DNA of 64,000 nt from Rhodobacteraceae bacterium LMO-JJ12 (GCA_021555075.1 JAKGBX010000003.1:372001-436000), one strand, 5' to 3'; shown: positions 1 through 7,714, numbered from the stretch's first letter. Numbers and translations are program-made. The notes: generated by a model not told the origin, from the sequence alone.

Positions 1-424
1 CGGCGATGGCGCCCGAGAAAAGCTTGGGGTCATAACCGAGCTTTTCGGCCTGTGGCATGGCGACGGTGGCCACAGTTGCGGCGGTGGCCACGGAGGAGCC
101 GGAGGTGGCCGAGAACATCGTGGCGGTGGCGATATTTGCGTGAACCAGCCCGCCGGGAAGCCAGCTTACCCAGCGATCAAGCGCGGCGTAGGTGCGCGTG
201 GCCACGCCTGAGCGCACCAGAACTTCGCCCAGGAGGACGAAGAAGGGGATGGCGATCAGGGTGGCGTTGTTGGAGGTGGACCAGACCAGATTGCCAAGGC
301 CACGGACCAGCGGAAAGGAGCTGAAGAAAGCATCGATCCCGAAACCGAGCAGGAAGAGCACGATGCCCACCGGGATCGACAAGGCGAGAAGGCCGAGAAG
401 GCCAATGGAGACAAAGGCGATCAT
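1..424 (-). CDS. dctM: TRAP transporter large permease DctM, partial (window edge)
   Basis: This is the N-terminal 141 codons of the large membrane subunit of a tripartite ATP-independent periplasmic (TRAP) transporter, the subunit that carries the transport channel. Translation from the ATG at 424 gives a hydrophobic start (MIAFVSIGLLGLLALSIP), then the family-typical stretch NATLIAIPFFVLLGEVLVRS and the glycine/serine/alanine-rich segment around FSATSGSSVATAATVA. The ATG overlaps the dctQ stop codon (ATGA), so the two subunits are translationally coupled. The rest of the gene lies beyond position 1. Family is clear; substrate is not visible. Confidence 0.93.
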   Translation of the reverse strand, partial: MIAFVSIGLLGLLALSIPVGIVLFLLGFGIDAFFSSFPLVRGLGNLVWSTSNNATLIAIPFFVLLGEVLVRSGVATRTYAALDRWVSWLPGGLVHANIATATMFSATSGSSVATAATVATVAMPQAEKLGYDPKLFSGAIA

Positions 425-969
425 CGCAGGCTCTCCTCTTCGCCAAAGGCGCCGATGGCGGCTTCTGATTGATTGAACTCGCCCTTGAGCACCAGCATCA
501 GCGCGGCGATGAAGGTGAGCCATGCGACGATGGCAAACCAGATCCAACCGGCGAACCAAGGCGCTTGCACCAGTGCCAGCGGGGTTTCAAGCGGCGTGTT
601 GGCGCGTGAGGAATTGGCAAGGGAGCGGGCCAGAACGGGCCAGGATTTGACGGCGATCAGGGTGATGGTGCCTGACAGTACCAGCATGGAAAAGAGATCA
701 AAGGCGGCGCGCCCCTTGCGCCCGACACGCCCGCGCATCAGGTCAATGCGCACATGACCCAGTTCGAGCAGGGTGTATGCCATGCCCCAGGAGGTGGCGA
801 TGGCCATGACATAACCGCTGATTTCATCGGTGCCGCCCAGGGAGGTTCCCAGTTGGCGCAGGATGATATCGGTCAGAACGACGGCGGCGCAGATGAGCAG
901 CATGATCCCGATGGCGATTGCGGCCCAGTGATTGAGCCGTCTCAGCGTGGTCAACATGGTCTGTTCCAT
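421..969 (-). CDS. dctQ: TRAP transporter small permease DctQ
   Basis: The 182-residue small membrane subunit bridges DctP and DctM in a TRAP importer. Hydrophobic segments lie near residues 17-35, 50-70, 92-110 and 130-155, the usual four-helix layout. I chose the ATG at 969 because GAGAGG lies about 7 nt upstream; a longer frame to 1035 has a non-hydrophobic, low-quality extension that overlaps an inverted repeat. Its stop overlaps the dctM start. It is third in a leftward LysR / DUF1445 / dctP / dctQ / dctM run and is separated from dctP by 224 bp carrying two perfect inverted repeats. Confidence 0.92.
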   Translation of the reverse strand: MEQTMLTTLRRLNHWAAIAIGIMLLICAAVVLTDIILRQLGTSLGGTDEISGYVMAIATSWGMAYTLLELGHVRIDLMRGRVGRKGRAAFDLFSMLVLSGTITLIAVKSWPVLARSLANSSRANTPLETPLALVQAPWFAGWIWFAIVAWLTFIAALMLVLKGEFNQSEAAIGAFGEEESLR

Positions 970-1025
970 CGAAATCCTCTCAGGGATGATGCGGGGCGCA
1001 GGGCGATGATAGCCTGATGTCGGGG

Positions 1026-1061
1026 TTTCGCGCAAAATTTGTGATTGTGGTTTGCGCGAAA
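1026..1061. repeat. Perfect 11-bp inverted repeat upstream of dctQ
   Basis: Arms at 1026-1036 (tttcgcgcaaa) and 1051-1061 are exact reverse complements with a 14-nt loop. It lies between dctP and dctQ and just upstream of the dctQ ribosome-binding site. It could be a second mRNA hairpin or a protein-binding dyad; the sequence alone does not decide. Confidence 0.6.
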
Positions 1062-1114
1062 TATTCTTGGCGCGCGCAATGTTTGGGCGCGTGGGGGCGT
1101 TTCAGGTTGAAGGG

Positions 1115-1165
1115 GGATCGAGATACGCGCTCTTTTGCGTGTCGCTTGTGCGCGTATCTCGATCC
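1115..1165. promoter_or_regulatory. Intercistronic 16-bp hairpin after dctP
   Basis: Arms at 1115-1130 (ggatcgagatacgcgc) and 1150-1165 are perfect reverse complements around a 19-nt loop. The structure starts about 29 nt after the dctP stop on the minus strand, inside the operon. There is no U-run directly after it, so it is more likely a 3'-end stabiliser or partial terminator that keeps the binding protein in excess over the membrane subunits than a full terminator. That role is inference. Confidence 0.75.
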
Positions 1166-1193
1166 TTGTGTTTCAACGAAGTTCTGAAACGCT

Positions 1194-2231
1194 TTAGTCC
1201 AGCGCGATGGTCACACCGACGGCGGTACCGACCGAGTCGTTCCAGCGTTTGGCCCAATCGGTTCCGGCGCGCTCGGCCCATTCGGGCAGAACCTGATTGA
1301 CCAGCACGTCACGGGCGTGGGCGAAATCGGCGTCGGAGACTTCGACGAGGGTCATCGAATGCGTTTCGCCAGAGGTGCATTCGCCATTGCCGGTCAGGCA
1401 GGCGATGTCATTGACCAGCGCGCCTTGTGCGGTGGCCCATGCGGGGGTTTCAAAGTTCTCGGCAACCTGGCTGGTGATGAGGGCCTGGGTGTCAGCGTCA
1501 AGGCTGTTCCACTTGTCGAGGTTTACGGCGGTCACGACCGGATCCCAGCCCCCCAGCGGGATTGGCAGAAGATGGGTCGACACCTCCCACCAGCCGGCGG
1601 AATAGCCCGAACCGGCCCCTGTGACGGCGCAATCAACCACACCTTTTTGCAAGGCACCGGGGACTTCGGAAAAGGCGACGTTGACCCCTTCGGCGCCGAG
1701 GGCTTCGAGGAACTTGGCGGTCATGCGGCCCGAAGCGCGCACCTTCTTGCCTTTGAGGTCGTCAAGCGTGGCCACTTCGGCGTTGCAGAACACGATTTGA
1801 GGCGGGTAGGGCGCGATGGCGAGCACGTGGCTGTTGAACCGGTCGCGGAAGATATCGGCCACCATTGGGCGGGCGGCATCGACCATTTTGCGCGCTTCAT
1901 CTGCGGTAATCGCGATGAGCGGTACGTCGAGGCCCTCAAGCTCGGGCGCGTCGGCCACGGCATAGTCGGACACGGTCATGCCCACATCATAGACGCCATC
2001 GCCGAGCAGACGGAACACGTCGCCGACACCGAGGTTCATCTGATTGTGAGTGGTCAGGTTGACGGTGATCTTGCCATCTGAGGCGGCGGGAAGCGTTTCG
2101 CCCCAGAAGGGAGCTTCGTATTCCTTGTGCAGCGGCAGGCCGGACCAGCTCCCCACGACCGAAAGGTCCTGGGCGATGGCGGGTGTCGCGAGGGCGACGG
2201 ATGCCGCAAGAATGCTGAGAGTGGTTTTCAT
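1194..2231 (-). CDS. dctP: TRAP transporter substrate-binding protein DctP
   Basis: The 345-residue periplasmic solute-binding protein of the first TRAP system has a Sec signal peptide at residues 1-20 (MKTTLSILAASVALATPAIA) with cleavage likely after AIA. The DctP-type core is recognisable in the segments DLKGKKVRASGRMTAKFLEALG and EVPGALQKGVVDCAVTGAGSG, where the conserved arginine that usually binds the carboxylate of the ligand is expected. GGAGAAA precedes the ATG. The start overlaps the stop of the DUF1445 gene, so both are in one transcript. The ligand is unknown; a carboxylate linked to the DUF1445 enzyme is likely. Confidence 0.92.
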   Translation of the reverse strand: MKTTLSILAASVALATPAIAQDLSVVGSWSGLPLHKEYEAPFWGETLPAASDGKITVNLTTHNQMNLGVGDVFRLLGDGVYDVGMTVSDYAVADAPELEGLDVPLIAITADEARKMVDAARPMVADIFRDRFNSHVLAIAPYPPQIVFCNAEVATLDDLKGKKVRASGRMTAKFLEALGAEGVNVAFSEVPGALQKGVVDCAVTGAGSGYSAGWWEVSTHLLPIPLGGWDPVVTAVNLDKWNSLDADTQALITSQVAENFETPAWATAQGALVNDIACLTGNGECTSGETHSMTLVEVSDADFAHARDVLVNQVLPEWAERAGTDWAKRWNDSVGTAVGVTIALD

Positions 2232-3085
2232 CGGGTTTCTCCTTGTTGGATATTGTTTGTGGTTTGGGTTTGGTCAAAGCGCATCACCGGGTTTTCCGCG
2301 TTTTCAGGAATATCGGTGATCAGCATGTGACCGGGTTTGTGCGTGATGCAGAGGGGCAGGCTTGCGGCCTCGATGGCCACTTGGGGCGTCACCCCGCAGG
2401 CCCAGAACACCGGTACTTCGCCCGGACCGACCGGCGCGGGATCGCCCCAATCTGGGCGCGCGATATCCTTGATGCCGATGGCTGCGGGGTCGCCCCAATA
2501 GAGAGGCGCACCATGGGCCAGCGGGAAGCGACGCGAGATTGCGGCGACTTCTTCGACGCGGTTTTCTGGAATTGCACGCATCGACACTACGGTCTTGCCC
2601 GAGAACGGACCCGCCGGGACGGTGTCGATGTTGGAGCGAAACATCGGCACGGTGGTGTTGTGGTCGATGTGCCAGATCGCGATACCGGCCTGTTGCAGCG
2701 CGTGCTCGAAGGTGAATGAGCAGCCTAGAGCGAAGACCACGAAATCATCGCGCCATATGTCGGTGATATCTGAAACCACCGTATCCAGTTTGCCATCGCG
2801 GTAGATGTTATAGTTGGGAACATCGGTGCGAATGTCGATATCACGCCCCATGGTGAACATCGCCGGATTGCCGGTGTCGGATACGCCGGTAAGCGGGCAT
2901 GGCTTGGGGTTGCGCTGACAAAAGCGCATGAAGTCGAGCGCGAATTCTTCGGGCATGATGGCCAGATTGGCCTGAAGATAGCCCCGGCCAAGGCCGGCGG
3001 TGTGCGAACCATACTGGCCCGCGCGGATTGCCGCGCGAACGGTTCGTGGATCGCTGTTTTTTAGGTTGTCGTAAAGATCGCGCAA
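2228..3085 (-). CDS. DUF1445 / YcsI-type putative hydro-lyase (D-glutamate cyclase family)
   Basis: The 285-residue protein matches the DUF1445 putative hydro-lyase family by recall of its conserved segments: RAAIRAGQYGSHTAGLGRGY near the N-terminus, CPLTGVSDTGNP, FALGCSFTFEHAL, and the C-terminal FWACGVTPQ with ITHKPGHMLITDI. Relatives are called D-glutamate cyclase-like; B. subtilis ycsI sits with 5-oxoprolinase genes. The start is a TTG at 3085 with GGAGG about 7 nt upstream; no in-frame ATG fits the family N-terminus. It overlaps the dctP start (4 bp), which suggests it acts on the TRAP substrate, perhaps a hydroxy- or amino-dicarboxylate. The reaction is not established from sequence. 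Confidence 0.85.
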   Translation of the reverse strand: MRDLYDNLKNSDPRTVRAAIRAGQYGSHTAGLGRGYLQANLAIMPEEFALDFMRFCQRNPKPCPLTGVSDTGNPAMFTMGRDIDIRTDVPNYNIYRDGKLDTVVSDITDIWRDDFVVFALGCSFTFEHALQQAGIAIWHIDHNTTVPMFRSNIDTVPAGPFSGKTVVSMRAIPENRVEEVAAISRRFPLAHGAPLYWGDPAAIGIKDIARPDWGDPAPVGPGEVPVFWACGVTPQVAIEAASLPLCITHKPGHMLITDIPENAENPVMRFDQTQTTNNIQQGETR

Positions 3086-3160
3086 TTCGTTCCCTCCGCA
3101 GGGGGGTAGGATCGCTGGGAGTCGCTATAGAATCAAATTGAAATTTTTTCTCTTAACCGA

Positions 3161-4060
3161 TCAAATCTTTTTATCGCTTGAGTAGGCCACAGCGACGTCA
3201 TAGGCGGTGCGTGCTGCTGTTTCGACCATATGGCTCTTGGGTTTGCCCAGATATGAGGCAGAAAACAAAAGTGGGCCGGGCACCCAGCCGGGGTCGAACT
3301 CGCGAATCTTTTCTTGATCGACCAATTCCTGTCCCAGCGCGCGGGGCAGGACCGCGACACCGAGATCGGCCTCGACCAGCCGGAAGCTGGCCGAGAGCGA
3401 GGAGGACGGAAAGAGCGATACGTCCGGGCCGACGCGTTCGAGCAGCATTTCGCGCAATTCGCGGTAGGGGCGGGTGTTGCGGGCATAGGTCATCACGGGG
3501 CGGGTGAGATCGTCGCTTGGCGGCAGACCCGAGGCGCTTTTGGCGGCGGCATACCAAGCCAGATCGAAACCCGGCAATTCGATATTATTCACCGAATAGT
3601 CAGAGATCGGGCCGAGCAGGATCGCCAGATCAATCTCGCGGTTGAAGAGACCTGCGCGCAGGTTGCTGGAGATATCGACGTTGAAGCCGATTTCAAGCTT
3701 TGGGTAGAGCGCATGCAGTTGCGAGACCAGTTCGGGCAGCCAGCATTGGGCGATGGTTTCAGAGACGCCGAGACGCAGGCGGCCATCAATGCCCGCAGGA
3801 TCGACCACGTCTTTTTCGATCAGTTCGGAAAGGTGTTCGAATTTTTCGGTGTGGGCCATCAGAAGCTCGCCGCGTTTGGTCAGCTTCATGCCGTTGGGGG
3901 TGCGCTCGAACAACGCGCAGGACAGCGATTGTTCGAGGTTCTTGATACGCGCGGTGACAGCGGGCTGGGTGAGGTTCAGCCCATGCGCGGCGCGGCGCAC
4001 CCCGCCGAGGCGCACGACGGCCATGAAGGTTTGAAGCTGTTCGAGGTTGATTCGGGCCAT
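3161..4060 (-). CDS. LysR-family transcriptional regulator
   Basis: The 299-residue regulator starts with a LysR winged helix-turn-helix (residues 1-60, LEQLQTFMAVVRLGGVRRAAHGLNL then TQPAVTARIKNLEQ) and continues with a periplasmic-binding-protein-like effector domain. The ATG at 4060 is chosen because the HTH begins directly after it; a longer frame to 4093 adds residues not found in the family. It lies on the same strand, 75 bp before the DUF1445 gene, so it probably controls that gene and the TRAP system, possibly as first gene of the operon. The effector is unknown. Confidence 0.93.
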   Translation of the reverse strand: MARINLEQLQTFMAVVRLGGVRRAAHGLNLTQPAVTARIKNLEQSLSCALFERTPNGMKLTKRGELLMAHTEKFEHLSELIEKDVVDPAGIDGRLRLGVSETIAQCWLPELVSQLHALYPKLEIGFNVDISSNLRAGLFNREIDLAILLGPISDYSVNNIELPGFDLAWYAAAKSASGLPPSDDLTRPVMTYARNTRPYRELREMLLERVGPDVSLFPSSSLSASFRLVEADLGVAVLPRALGQELVDQEKIREFDPGWVPGPLLFSASYLGKPKSHMVETAARTAYDVAVAYSSDKKI

Positions 4061-4261
4061 GAGTGAGTATGCGCATATTGCGCGGGGCGACATGTGGGAA
4101 ATCGTTGCCGTCGCAATCGTTTTTGAACATACGGTCGGGTATGGTGGAGGCGGTGAGGCATGTCCCGCAAGGCGTTATCGCTTGTCCCTGCGACGGGGTT
4201 AGGCACACACGCAGCGCAATACATCAATGGTAGTGTTTCGGGGTGAACGGGTGAGCGACTT

Positions 4262-5158
4262 TTATTTTGATACGCTTTGGTGCGCGGTCTGTTGCGGGTG
4301 GTGGATCAGCACGTCGCAATGGGCGTCGCGCAGCAAGCGCCGCGTGACGCTGCCGATGAAGGCGCGCCGGATCAGGCCGGTGCGCCCCGGCCCGAGAGCG
4401 AGCAGGTCGATATCGGGTTCGCGGGTGGCGCGGGCGATCTCGGTCGAGGGATTACCGCGCAGCACCCGGATTGAGGGAGGGGGCGTTAGGGTGTTGGCAA
4501 GAACGCGCATATGCGCTTCGGCCTTGTTGGCCAGTTCCTTGCGACGCGCATTCAGCCCCGTCTGACCCAATCCGATACGCAGCATGGCTTCTTCAAGCTG
4601 GAGAGTGATTTCGACCGCCTGGGTCAGATGCAAGGCGGCGCCGGGCAGCAATTCGGCAACGTATGCAAGCGTTCCGGGAGCATCATCAGAGCCATCGGTT
4701 GCCACGAGAACATTGCCATAGTCGCGTGCGCGCGGCTGTTTGACCACCAGCACCGGCGTGATGCCAGAGGCAATTACCCGGTCGGTCGTGGAGCCGAGAA
4801 ACCTGTCGGTGAAGCCGGTTTTCTGATGGGCGCGCATGACAATCAGATCGGGGCGCAGGACATCGCAAATTTCGATCAGTTCCAGCGCGGGTGTGCCCGA
4901 TACGATGCGAATGACGATATCGGGGGTATCCGACTCATGCCCAGCGAGGGCGGCTTCAATCCTGTCGTGGGCGGCAAAGGCGGCCTGACCGTGAAGCGTG
5001 TCGTGATCGCCCGGGGCGCGATAGGGTTCGGGCAGGTCAATGACATGCACGATAACGAGGCCCGCGCGATGCAGAGCCGCGATTTCAAGGGCGCGTGCGA
5101 GCACTGCTTCGTCCTGTGGGAAATGGCCGATTGCCGCTAGAACGCTCTTGATGGCCAT
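4262..5158 (-). CDS. Tandem universal stress protein (two USP domains)
   Basis: The 298-residue protein has two UspA-like alpha/beta domains, about residues 1-145 and 150-298. Each ends in a nucleotide-binding-type motif: GSTTDRVIASGITPVLVV in the first and GSVTRRLLRDAHCDVLI in the second. Tandem USP proteins are usually cytoplasmic stress proteins. The ATG at 5158 has AAGGAG 5 nt upstream; an in-frame GTG at 5164 overlaps that site and is less likely. It is a single gene between the LysR regulator and a small unknown gene. ATP binding is inferred from the motifs. Confidence 0.92.
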   Translation of the reverse strand: MAIKSVLAAIGHFPQDEAVLARALEIAALHRAGLVIVHVIDLPEPYRAPGDHDTLHGQAAFAAHDRIEAALAGHESDTPDIVIRIVSGTPALELIEICDVLRPDLIVMRAHQKTGFTDRFLGSTTDRVIASGITPVLVVKQPRARDYGNVLVATDGSDDAPGTLAYVAELLPGAALHLTQAVEITLQLEEAMLRIGLGQTGLNARRKELANKAEAHMRVLANTLTPPPSIRVLRGNPSTEIARATREPDIDLLALGPGRTGLIRRAFIGSVTRRLLRDAHCDVLIHHPQQTAHQSVSK

Positions 5159-5237
5159 TGCCACTCCTTCCTCAACCGGGCGCGATTACCGCGGCGCCGT
5201 TGCGTGACCGTTTGAAGCGGGATGCCGCCTGCCGGGG

Positions 5238-5549
5238 TCAGCCGTTTTTTGTCTTTTTACTGGCACTTTCATAAGCGTTGAAGATTGCACCATAGGCGGC
5301 CATGGCGGGCATCATCGCGGCCATGATACCCGCGTGCGCCGGGTTGGGCAATCTTGGGCCGTGGGGCGATGGGTGGGCCTTGGCTGCTCTGGCTTGCTCT
5401 GTGGTGCGGAGTGTTTTTTCGCCACTGGTTTGCAGCTGCGCGCGTTCGGTCCGGTCATGCGCCGTTGGTGAGGGTGTCGCGGCGCGGCGCGGGGCAGGCC
5501 GGGTTTTCGGGGGAAACAGGTCGTCGAAATCGGCGTCACAAATCATCAT
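5238..5549 (-). CDS. Small protein of unknown function
   Basis: I do not recognise this 103-residue protein. The ATG at 5549 has a good GAGGAG site 9 nt upstream, which is the main reason to call it. The N-terminus is acidic (MMICDADFDDLFPP), the middle is Pro/Ala/Arg-rich and probably disordered, and the last third has an Ala/Met-rich amphipathic stretch (MAAMMPAMAAYGAIFNAYE) followed by a lysine tail. It lies between the stress protein and the DUF1127 gene on the same strand. A competing plus-strand frame has weaker features. Confidence 0.55.
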   Translation of the reverse strand: MMICDADFDDLFPPKTRPAPRRAATPSPTAHDRTERAQLQTSGEKTLRTTEQARAAKAHPSPHGPRLPNPAHAGIMAAMMPAMAAYGAIFNAYESASKKTKNG

Positions 5550-5576
5550 CTGGCTGGCTCCTCAACGTGCAATGGG

Positions 5577-5596
5577 TCAGCGGATTTATCCGCTGA
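5577..5596. repeat. 20-bp perfect palindrome upstream of the small unknown gene
   Basis: The arms tcagcgga (5577-5584) and tccgctga (5589-5596) are exact inverted repeats around ttta. It lies 28 bp upstream of the ATG at 5549 and could be an operator or a short hairpin. Confidence 0.5.
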
Positions 5597-5649
5597 AGCA
5601 TTTCGGGGTGAACCTCTGAGTGAGACCTATCCCGAATGGTGTTGGCTGG

Positions 5650-5680
5650 GGTCGCGCCACCAAAGTCAGGTGGCGCGACC
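5650..5680. terminator. 12-bp stem hairpin after the DUF1127 gene
   Basis: Arms 5650-5661 (ggtcgcgccacc) and 5669-5680 are perfect reverse complements with a 7-nt loop. It begins 6 nt past the DUF1127 stop on the minus strand. No strong U-run follows, so it is terminator-like or a 3'-end stabiliser. Confidence 0.65.
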
Positions 5681-5685
5681 TAGTT

Positions 5686-6006
5686 TCATGCTGCTTTCTG
5701 ATAGCTGTGCTGATGGGCCGGGGCCGATGTTTGTGCGGCGGGAACCATCGGTGCCATCGCAAGTTCGCGATCATCGAAGCTGTCGACCACGTCGTTGATC
5801 TCAGAGCGGGTGATGCCGATGTCGCGCAGCAGCCTGTCGTCCAGCGCCTGGAGTGCCGCAATCATCTTGCGCCGTTTCCAGTTACGGATGAGTGCGCGCA
5901 TCCCGTTGCGGATGACGCCGCCTTGGGGATTTCTGGCGCTGTCGCGGGGGGAGCTTTGGCGGGCGAAATAGGAGAGGTTGTTTCGGTGTGTCAGCAAAGG
6001 ATTCAT
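5686..6006 (-). CDS. DUF1127 domain small protein
   Basis: The 106-residue protein carries the basic DUF1127 helix pair near residues 50-85: RNWKRRKMIAALQALDDRLL followed by RDIGITRSEI. DUF1127 proteins are small arginine-rich factors; several alphaproteobacterial ones bind RNA and act in stress, phosphate or small-RNA turnover. The start at 6006 has GGAGGATGAC immediately before it. The C-terminus is His/Ala/Pro-rich. A long structured leader lies upstream and a strong hairpin directly follows the stop. The family is sure; the role in this organism is inferred. Confidence 0.88.
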   Translation of the reverse strand: MNPLLTHRNNLSYFARQSSPRDSARNPQGGVIRNGMRALIRNWKRRKMIAALQALDDRLLRDIGITRSEINDVVDSFDDRELAMAPMVPAAQTSAPAHQHSYQKAA

Positions 6007-6073
6007 GTCATCCTCCAGGTTTGGGGTTGTCGATGTTGCGACGTCGGGGGTGTTGCGCGGCACGATTGCGCAC

Positions 6074-6189
6074 CTAGCCCCGGCCTGAAAGCCGCGTGTT
6101 TCGATGTCGGTAAACGATGATCTGATGAGAGATCAGGAGGGCCCCCGGGGACGCGAACCGGCACAGGTGCCTGCCCCGCCCGGGGCTAG
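6074..6189 (-). promoter_or_regulatory. Structured 5' leader of the DUF1127 gene (possible ncRNA)
   Basis: The perfect 10-bp pair 6074-6083 / 6180-6189 closes a 116-nt element that contains further inverted segments (for example ctgat 6121-ff with atcag, and cccccgggg near 6141). If transcribed from the minus strand it would be the leader of the DUF1127 mRNA. It matches no riboswitch I know. It may be a structured leader or a small RNA. Confidence 0.4.
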
Positions 6190-6473
6190 CGGCGGTTCAG
6201 TAGTTTTCCTGCCGTAAGCAGGAACCTCTTATGGAAGCTGATCATCATCATACGCCGCATATGGGTCTTGGTCAGTGGGCTTTCAATCGGTTTGCGAGGG
6301 CCTGCGACCTTTCGGCACGAAAGCGCCCAATATGGGCCATTTGTGCCACGTATGGTGCCACGTTGGCGGGTGGTTGCGCGCTTGCTGACACCGGGCAATT
6401 GACTATTGCCGGGCGCGTCCCTAAGTCTTGAAGCATGATGGTACATGCAGATCATTTCCGATTTATACTGCTG

Positions 6474-6497
6474 AACCGCCCCTTTCCCCGGGCGGTT
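6474..6497. terminator. Compact 8-bp hairpin upstream of the GreA-like gene
   Basis: Arms aaccgccc (6474-6481) and gggcggtt (6490-6497) with an 8-nt loop. Only a short T-run follows on the plus strand. It could end an upstream transcript, act as an attenuator or be an end of a small RNA. Confidence 0.45.
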
Positions 6498-6584
6498 TAG
6501 GCGCAGGCGCGCCTGTCATACTTCCCGGGGTCTCCTCATCACCTTGAATTGAATTTGTGACGATCCGTCGTCGGAGGGGAATTC

Positions 6585-7031
6585 GTGACCAGCTTGCAAC
6601 ATTGCGATCCATCTAAATCTGAAACCCGTTTTGTCGGCGCCAAGGCGCGGGCGAGCGTGCTTGCGATTGTAAGCGATGCGGATCGACGCCAACTCGAAGG
6701 GCATTTGCGCAATTGTGAAGCGGTCAGACCGCCGTTCTTGTCGCGCGTTCTGGAGCGAAAGATCCGCGCGTCGGCATCATCGGGAGGCGAGCCGGACGAC
6801 GATGTGGTGCGTGGCGGCAGCCAGGTGACCTATTCGATTGCGGGCGGGCCACAGCAGTGTGGCCTGTTGGTGCATCGGGCGCGGTTGGAGGCTGCTGGCG
6901 GGATCATCCCGGTGGCATCGCTTCTGGGGGCCACGCTGATCGGGATGCGAGTGGGGCAGCGCGCACCGCTCTTATGCGAGGACGGGGCGATTGTATCGCT
7001 GATGGTTCTCGGGGTTGTGCGCTCGGTCTGA
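6585..7031 (+). CDS. GreA/GreB C-terminal domain-like protein (Rnk paralog)
   Basis: The 148-residue protein starts at a GTG with GGAGGGGA 5 nt upstream. Its C-terminal half has the GreA/GreB-C / Rnk beta-fold pattern: VVRGGSQVTYSIAGG, then IIPVASLLGATLIGMRVGQ and ending in VLGVV. It is similar in layout to the next gene, which is a clearer Rnk relative, and the pair probably arose by duplication. The usual function of such proteins is RNA polymerase secondary-channel binding; this copy lacks the GreA coiled coil, so anti-Gre or NDP-kinase-regulator-like activity is more plausible. Function is inferred. Confidence 0.68.
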   Translation: MTSLQHCDPSKSETRFVGAKARASVLAIVSDADRRQLEGHLRNCEAVRPPFLSRVLERKIRASASSGGEPDDDVVRGGSQVTYSIAGGPQQCGLLVHRARLEAAGGIIPVASLLGATLIGMRVGQRAPLLCEDGAIVSLMVLGVVRSV

Positions 7032-7117
7032 GACGGCCGTTTCAGGGCGTAGGGTGATCCGGGCCACGGCCACCCTGTTGCGCCTTTTCTTAACCAAATA
7101 TTCAAGGAGTTTGTCCA

Positions 7118-7561
7118 ATGGAGACACCTATGACCCAATCTGCCAAACCACGCCGCAAGCGCGCGCCGAAAATCGTCATCAATGCCGATGATCTTGCGCA
7201 TATCGAAGGGCTTGCCGAAGGCGCCATGCAGCGCAATCCCGTTCTGGCCGACCGACTGATGGATGAAATCAGCCGGGCGCGGGTCGTTGCGCCTGCGAAG
7301 ATGCCCAAGGATGTGGTGACGATCGGCAGCACTGTGACCTATCGCGATGAAACGACGGGGCTGGAAAAATCGGTGACGCTGGTCTTTCCTGAGGATGCCG
7401 ACATTGCAAAGCAGCGCATTTCGTTGATGACGCCGATTGGCGTGGCGCTTCTGGGGCTGACCGAGGGGGCCAGTTTCTATTGGGATACGCGCGACAACCA
7501 GCGTCGGACGCTGTGCGTGATCCGGGTAGAGCAGGCATCTGACTCGGATGACGATGCATGA
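7118..7561 (+). CDS. rnk: Nucleoside diphosphate kinase regulator / Rnk-like protein
   Basis: The 147-residue protein has a short helical N-terminal part (residues 18-50, KIVINADDLAHIEGL) and a GreA/GreB-C type C-terminal domain: VVTIGSTVTYRDETTG, then ISLMTPIGVALLGLTEG. This is the Rnk architecture, a protein that binds RNA polymerase like Gre factors. AAGGAG lies 9 nt before the ATG at 7118; a second ATG at 7130 is possible. It follows its paralog by 86 bp and is followed at once by a hairpin. The C-terminus is very acidic. Confidence 0.85.
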   Translation: METPMTQSAKPRRKRAPKIVINADDLAHIEGLAEGAMQRNPVLADRLMDEISRARVVAPAKMPKDVVTIGSTVTYRDETTGLEKSVTLVFPEDADIAKQRISLMTPIGVALLGLTEGASFYWDTRDNQRRTLCVIRVEQASDSDDDA

Positions 7562-7589
7562 GGGTCAGTCCGCCGAGGCAGGCTGACCC
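7562..7589 (+). terminator. Hairpin directly after rnk-like gene
   Basis: Arms gggtcag (7562-7568) and ctgaccc (7583-7589) start with the base after the stop codon. No T-run follows, so it may be a stabilising hairpin or weak terminator. Confidence 0.5.
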
Positions 7590-7608
7590 CGCCCACCGAG
7601 ACCGCTGT

Positions 7609-7660
7609 AAGAGAGAGCGCGCGCTTATGATGTGAAAAACATCGGGGCGGGCTCTCTCTC
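7609..7660. repeat. Long GA/CT inverted repeat between rnk-like and zinc-ribbon genes
   Basis: The arm gagagagc (7611-7618) pairs with gctctctc (7651-7658); an inner stem gatg/catc surrounds a short A-run. On either strand it forms a long hairpin ending in pyrimidines, so it may be a terminator for the upstream gene. Confidence 0.5.
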
Positions 7661-7714
7661 TTGTGCAAGTGCAACCCTGAGATTCCGCCAATCATTTCTC
7701 CCGGGAGTGAACCG

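Larger units (their letters stand above)
6007..6584. other. 578-bp non-coding region with structured leader
   Basis: This gap separates the divergently oriented DUF1127 gene (-) and a GreA-like gene (+). I find no convincing gene; an 89-codon minus frame at 6186-6455 has no ribosome-binding site or recognisable features. Visible structure: a long-range inverted repeat, arms 6074-6083 (ctagccccgg) and 6180-6189, that encloses further GC-rich repeats, and a compact hairpin at 6474-6497. Both promoters should lie here. Confidence 0.6.

Noticed and set aside
1317-2081. 254-codon plus-strand open frame opposite dctP
   Set aside because: Shadow of a GC-rich gene; the minus strand has a signal peptide and DctP motifs, the plus frame has no ribosome site or family pattern.
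5302-5619. 105-codon plus-strand frame opposite the small unknown gene
   Set aside because: The opposite frame has a strong ribosome site; this one has none and runs through the palindrome at 5577-5596.
6186-6455. 89-codon minus-strand open frame in the DUF1127 leader region
   Set aside because: No ribosome-binding site, no domain, atypical composition, and it would overlap the structured leader.
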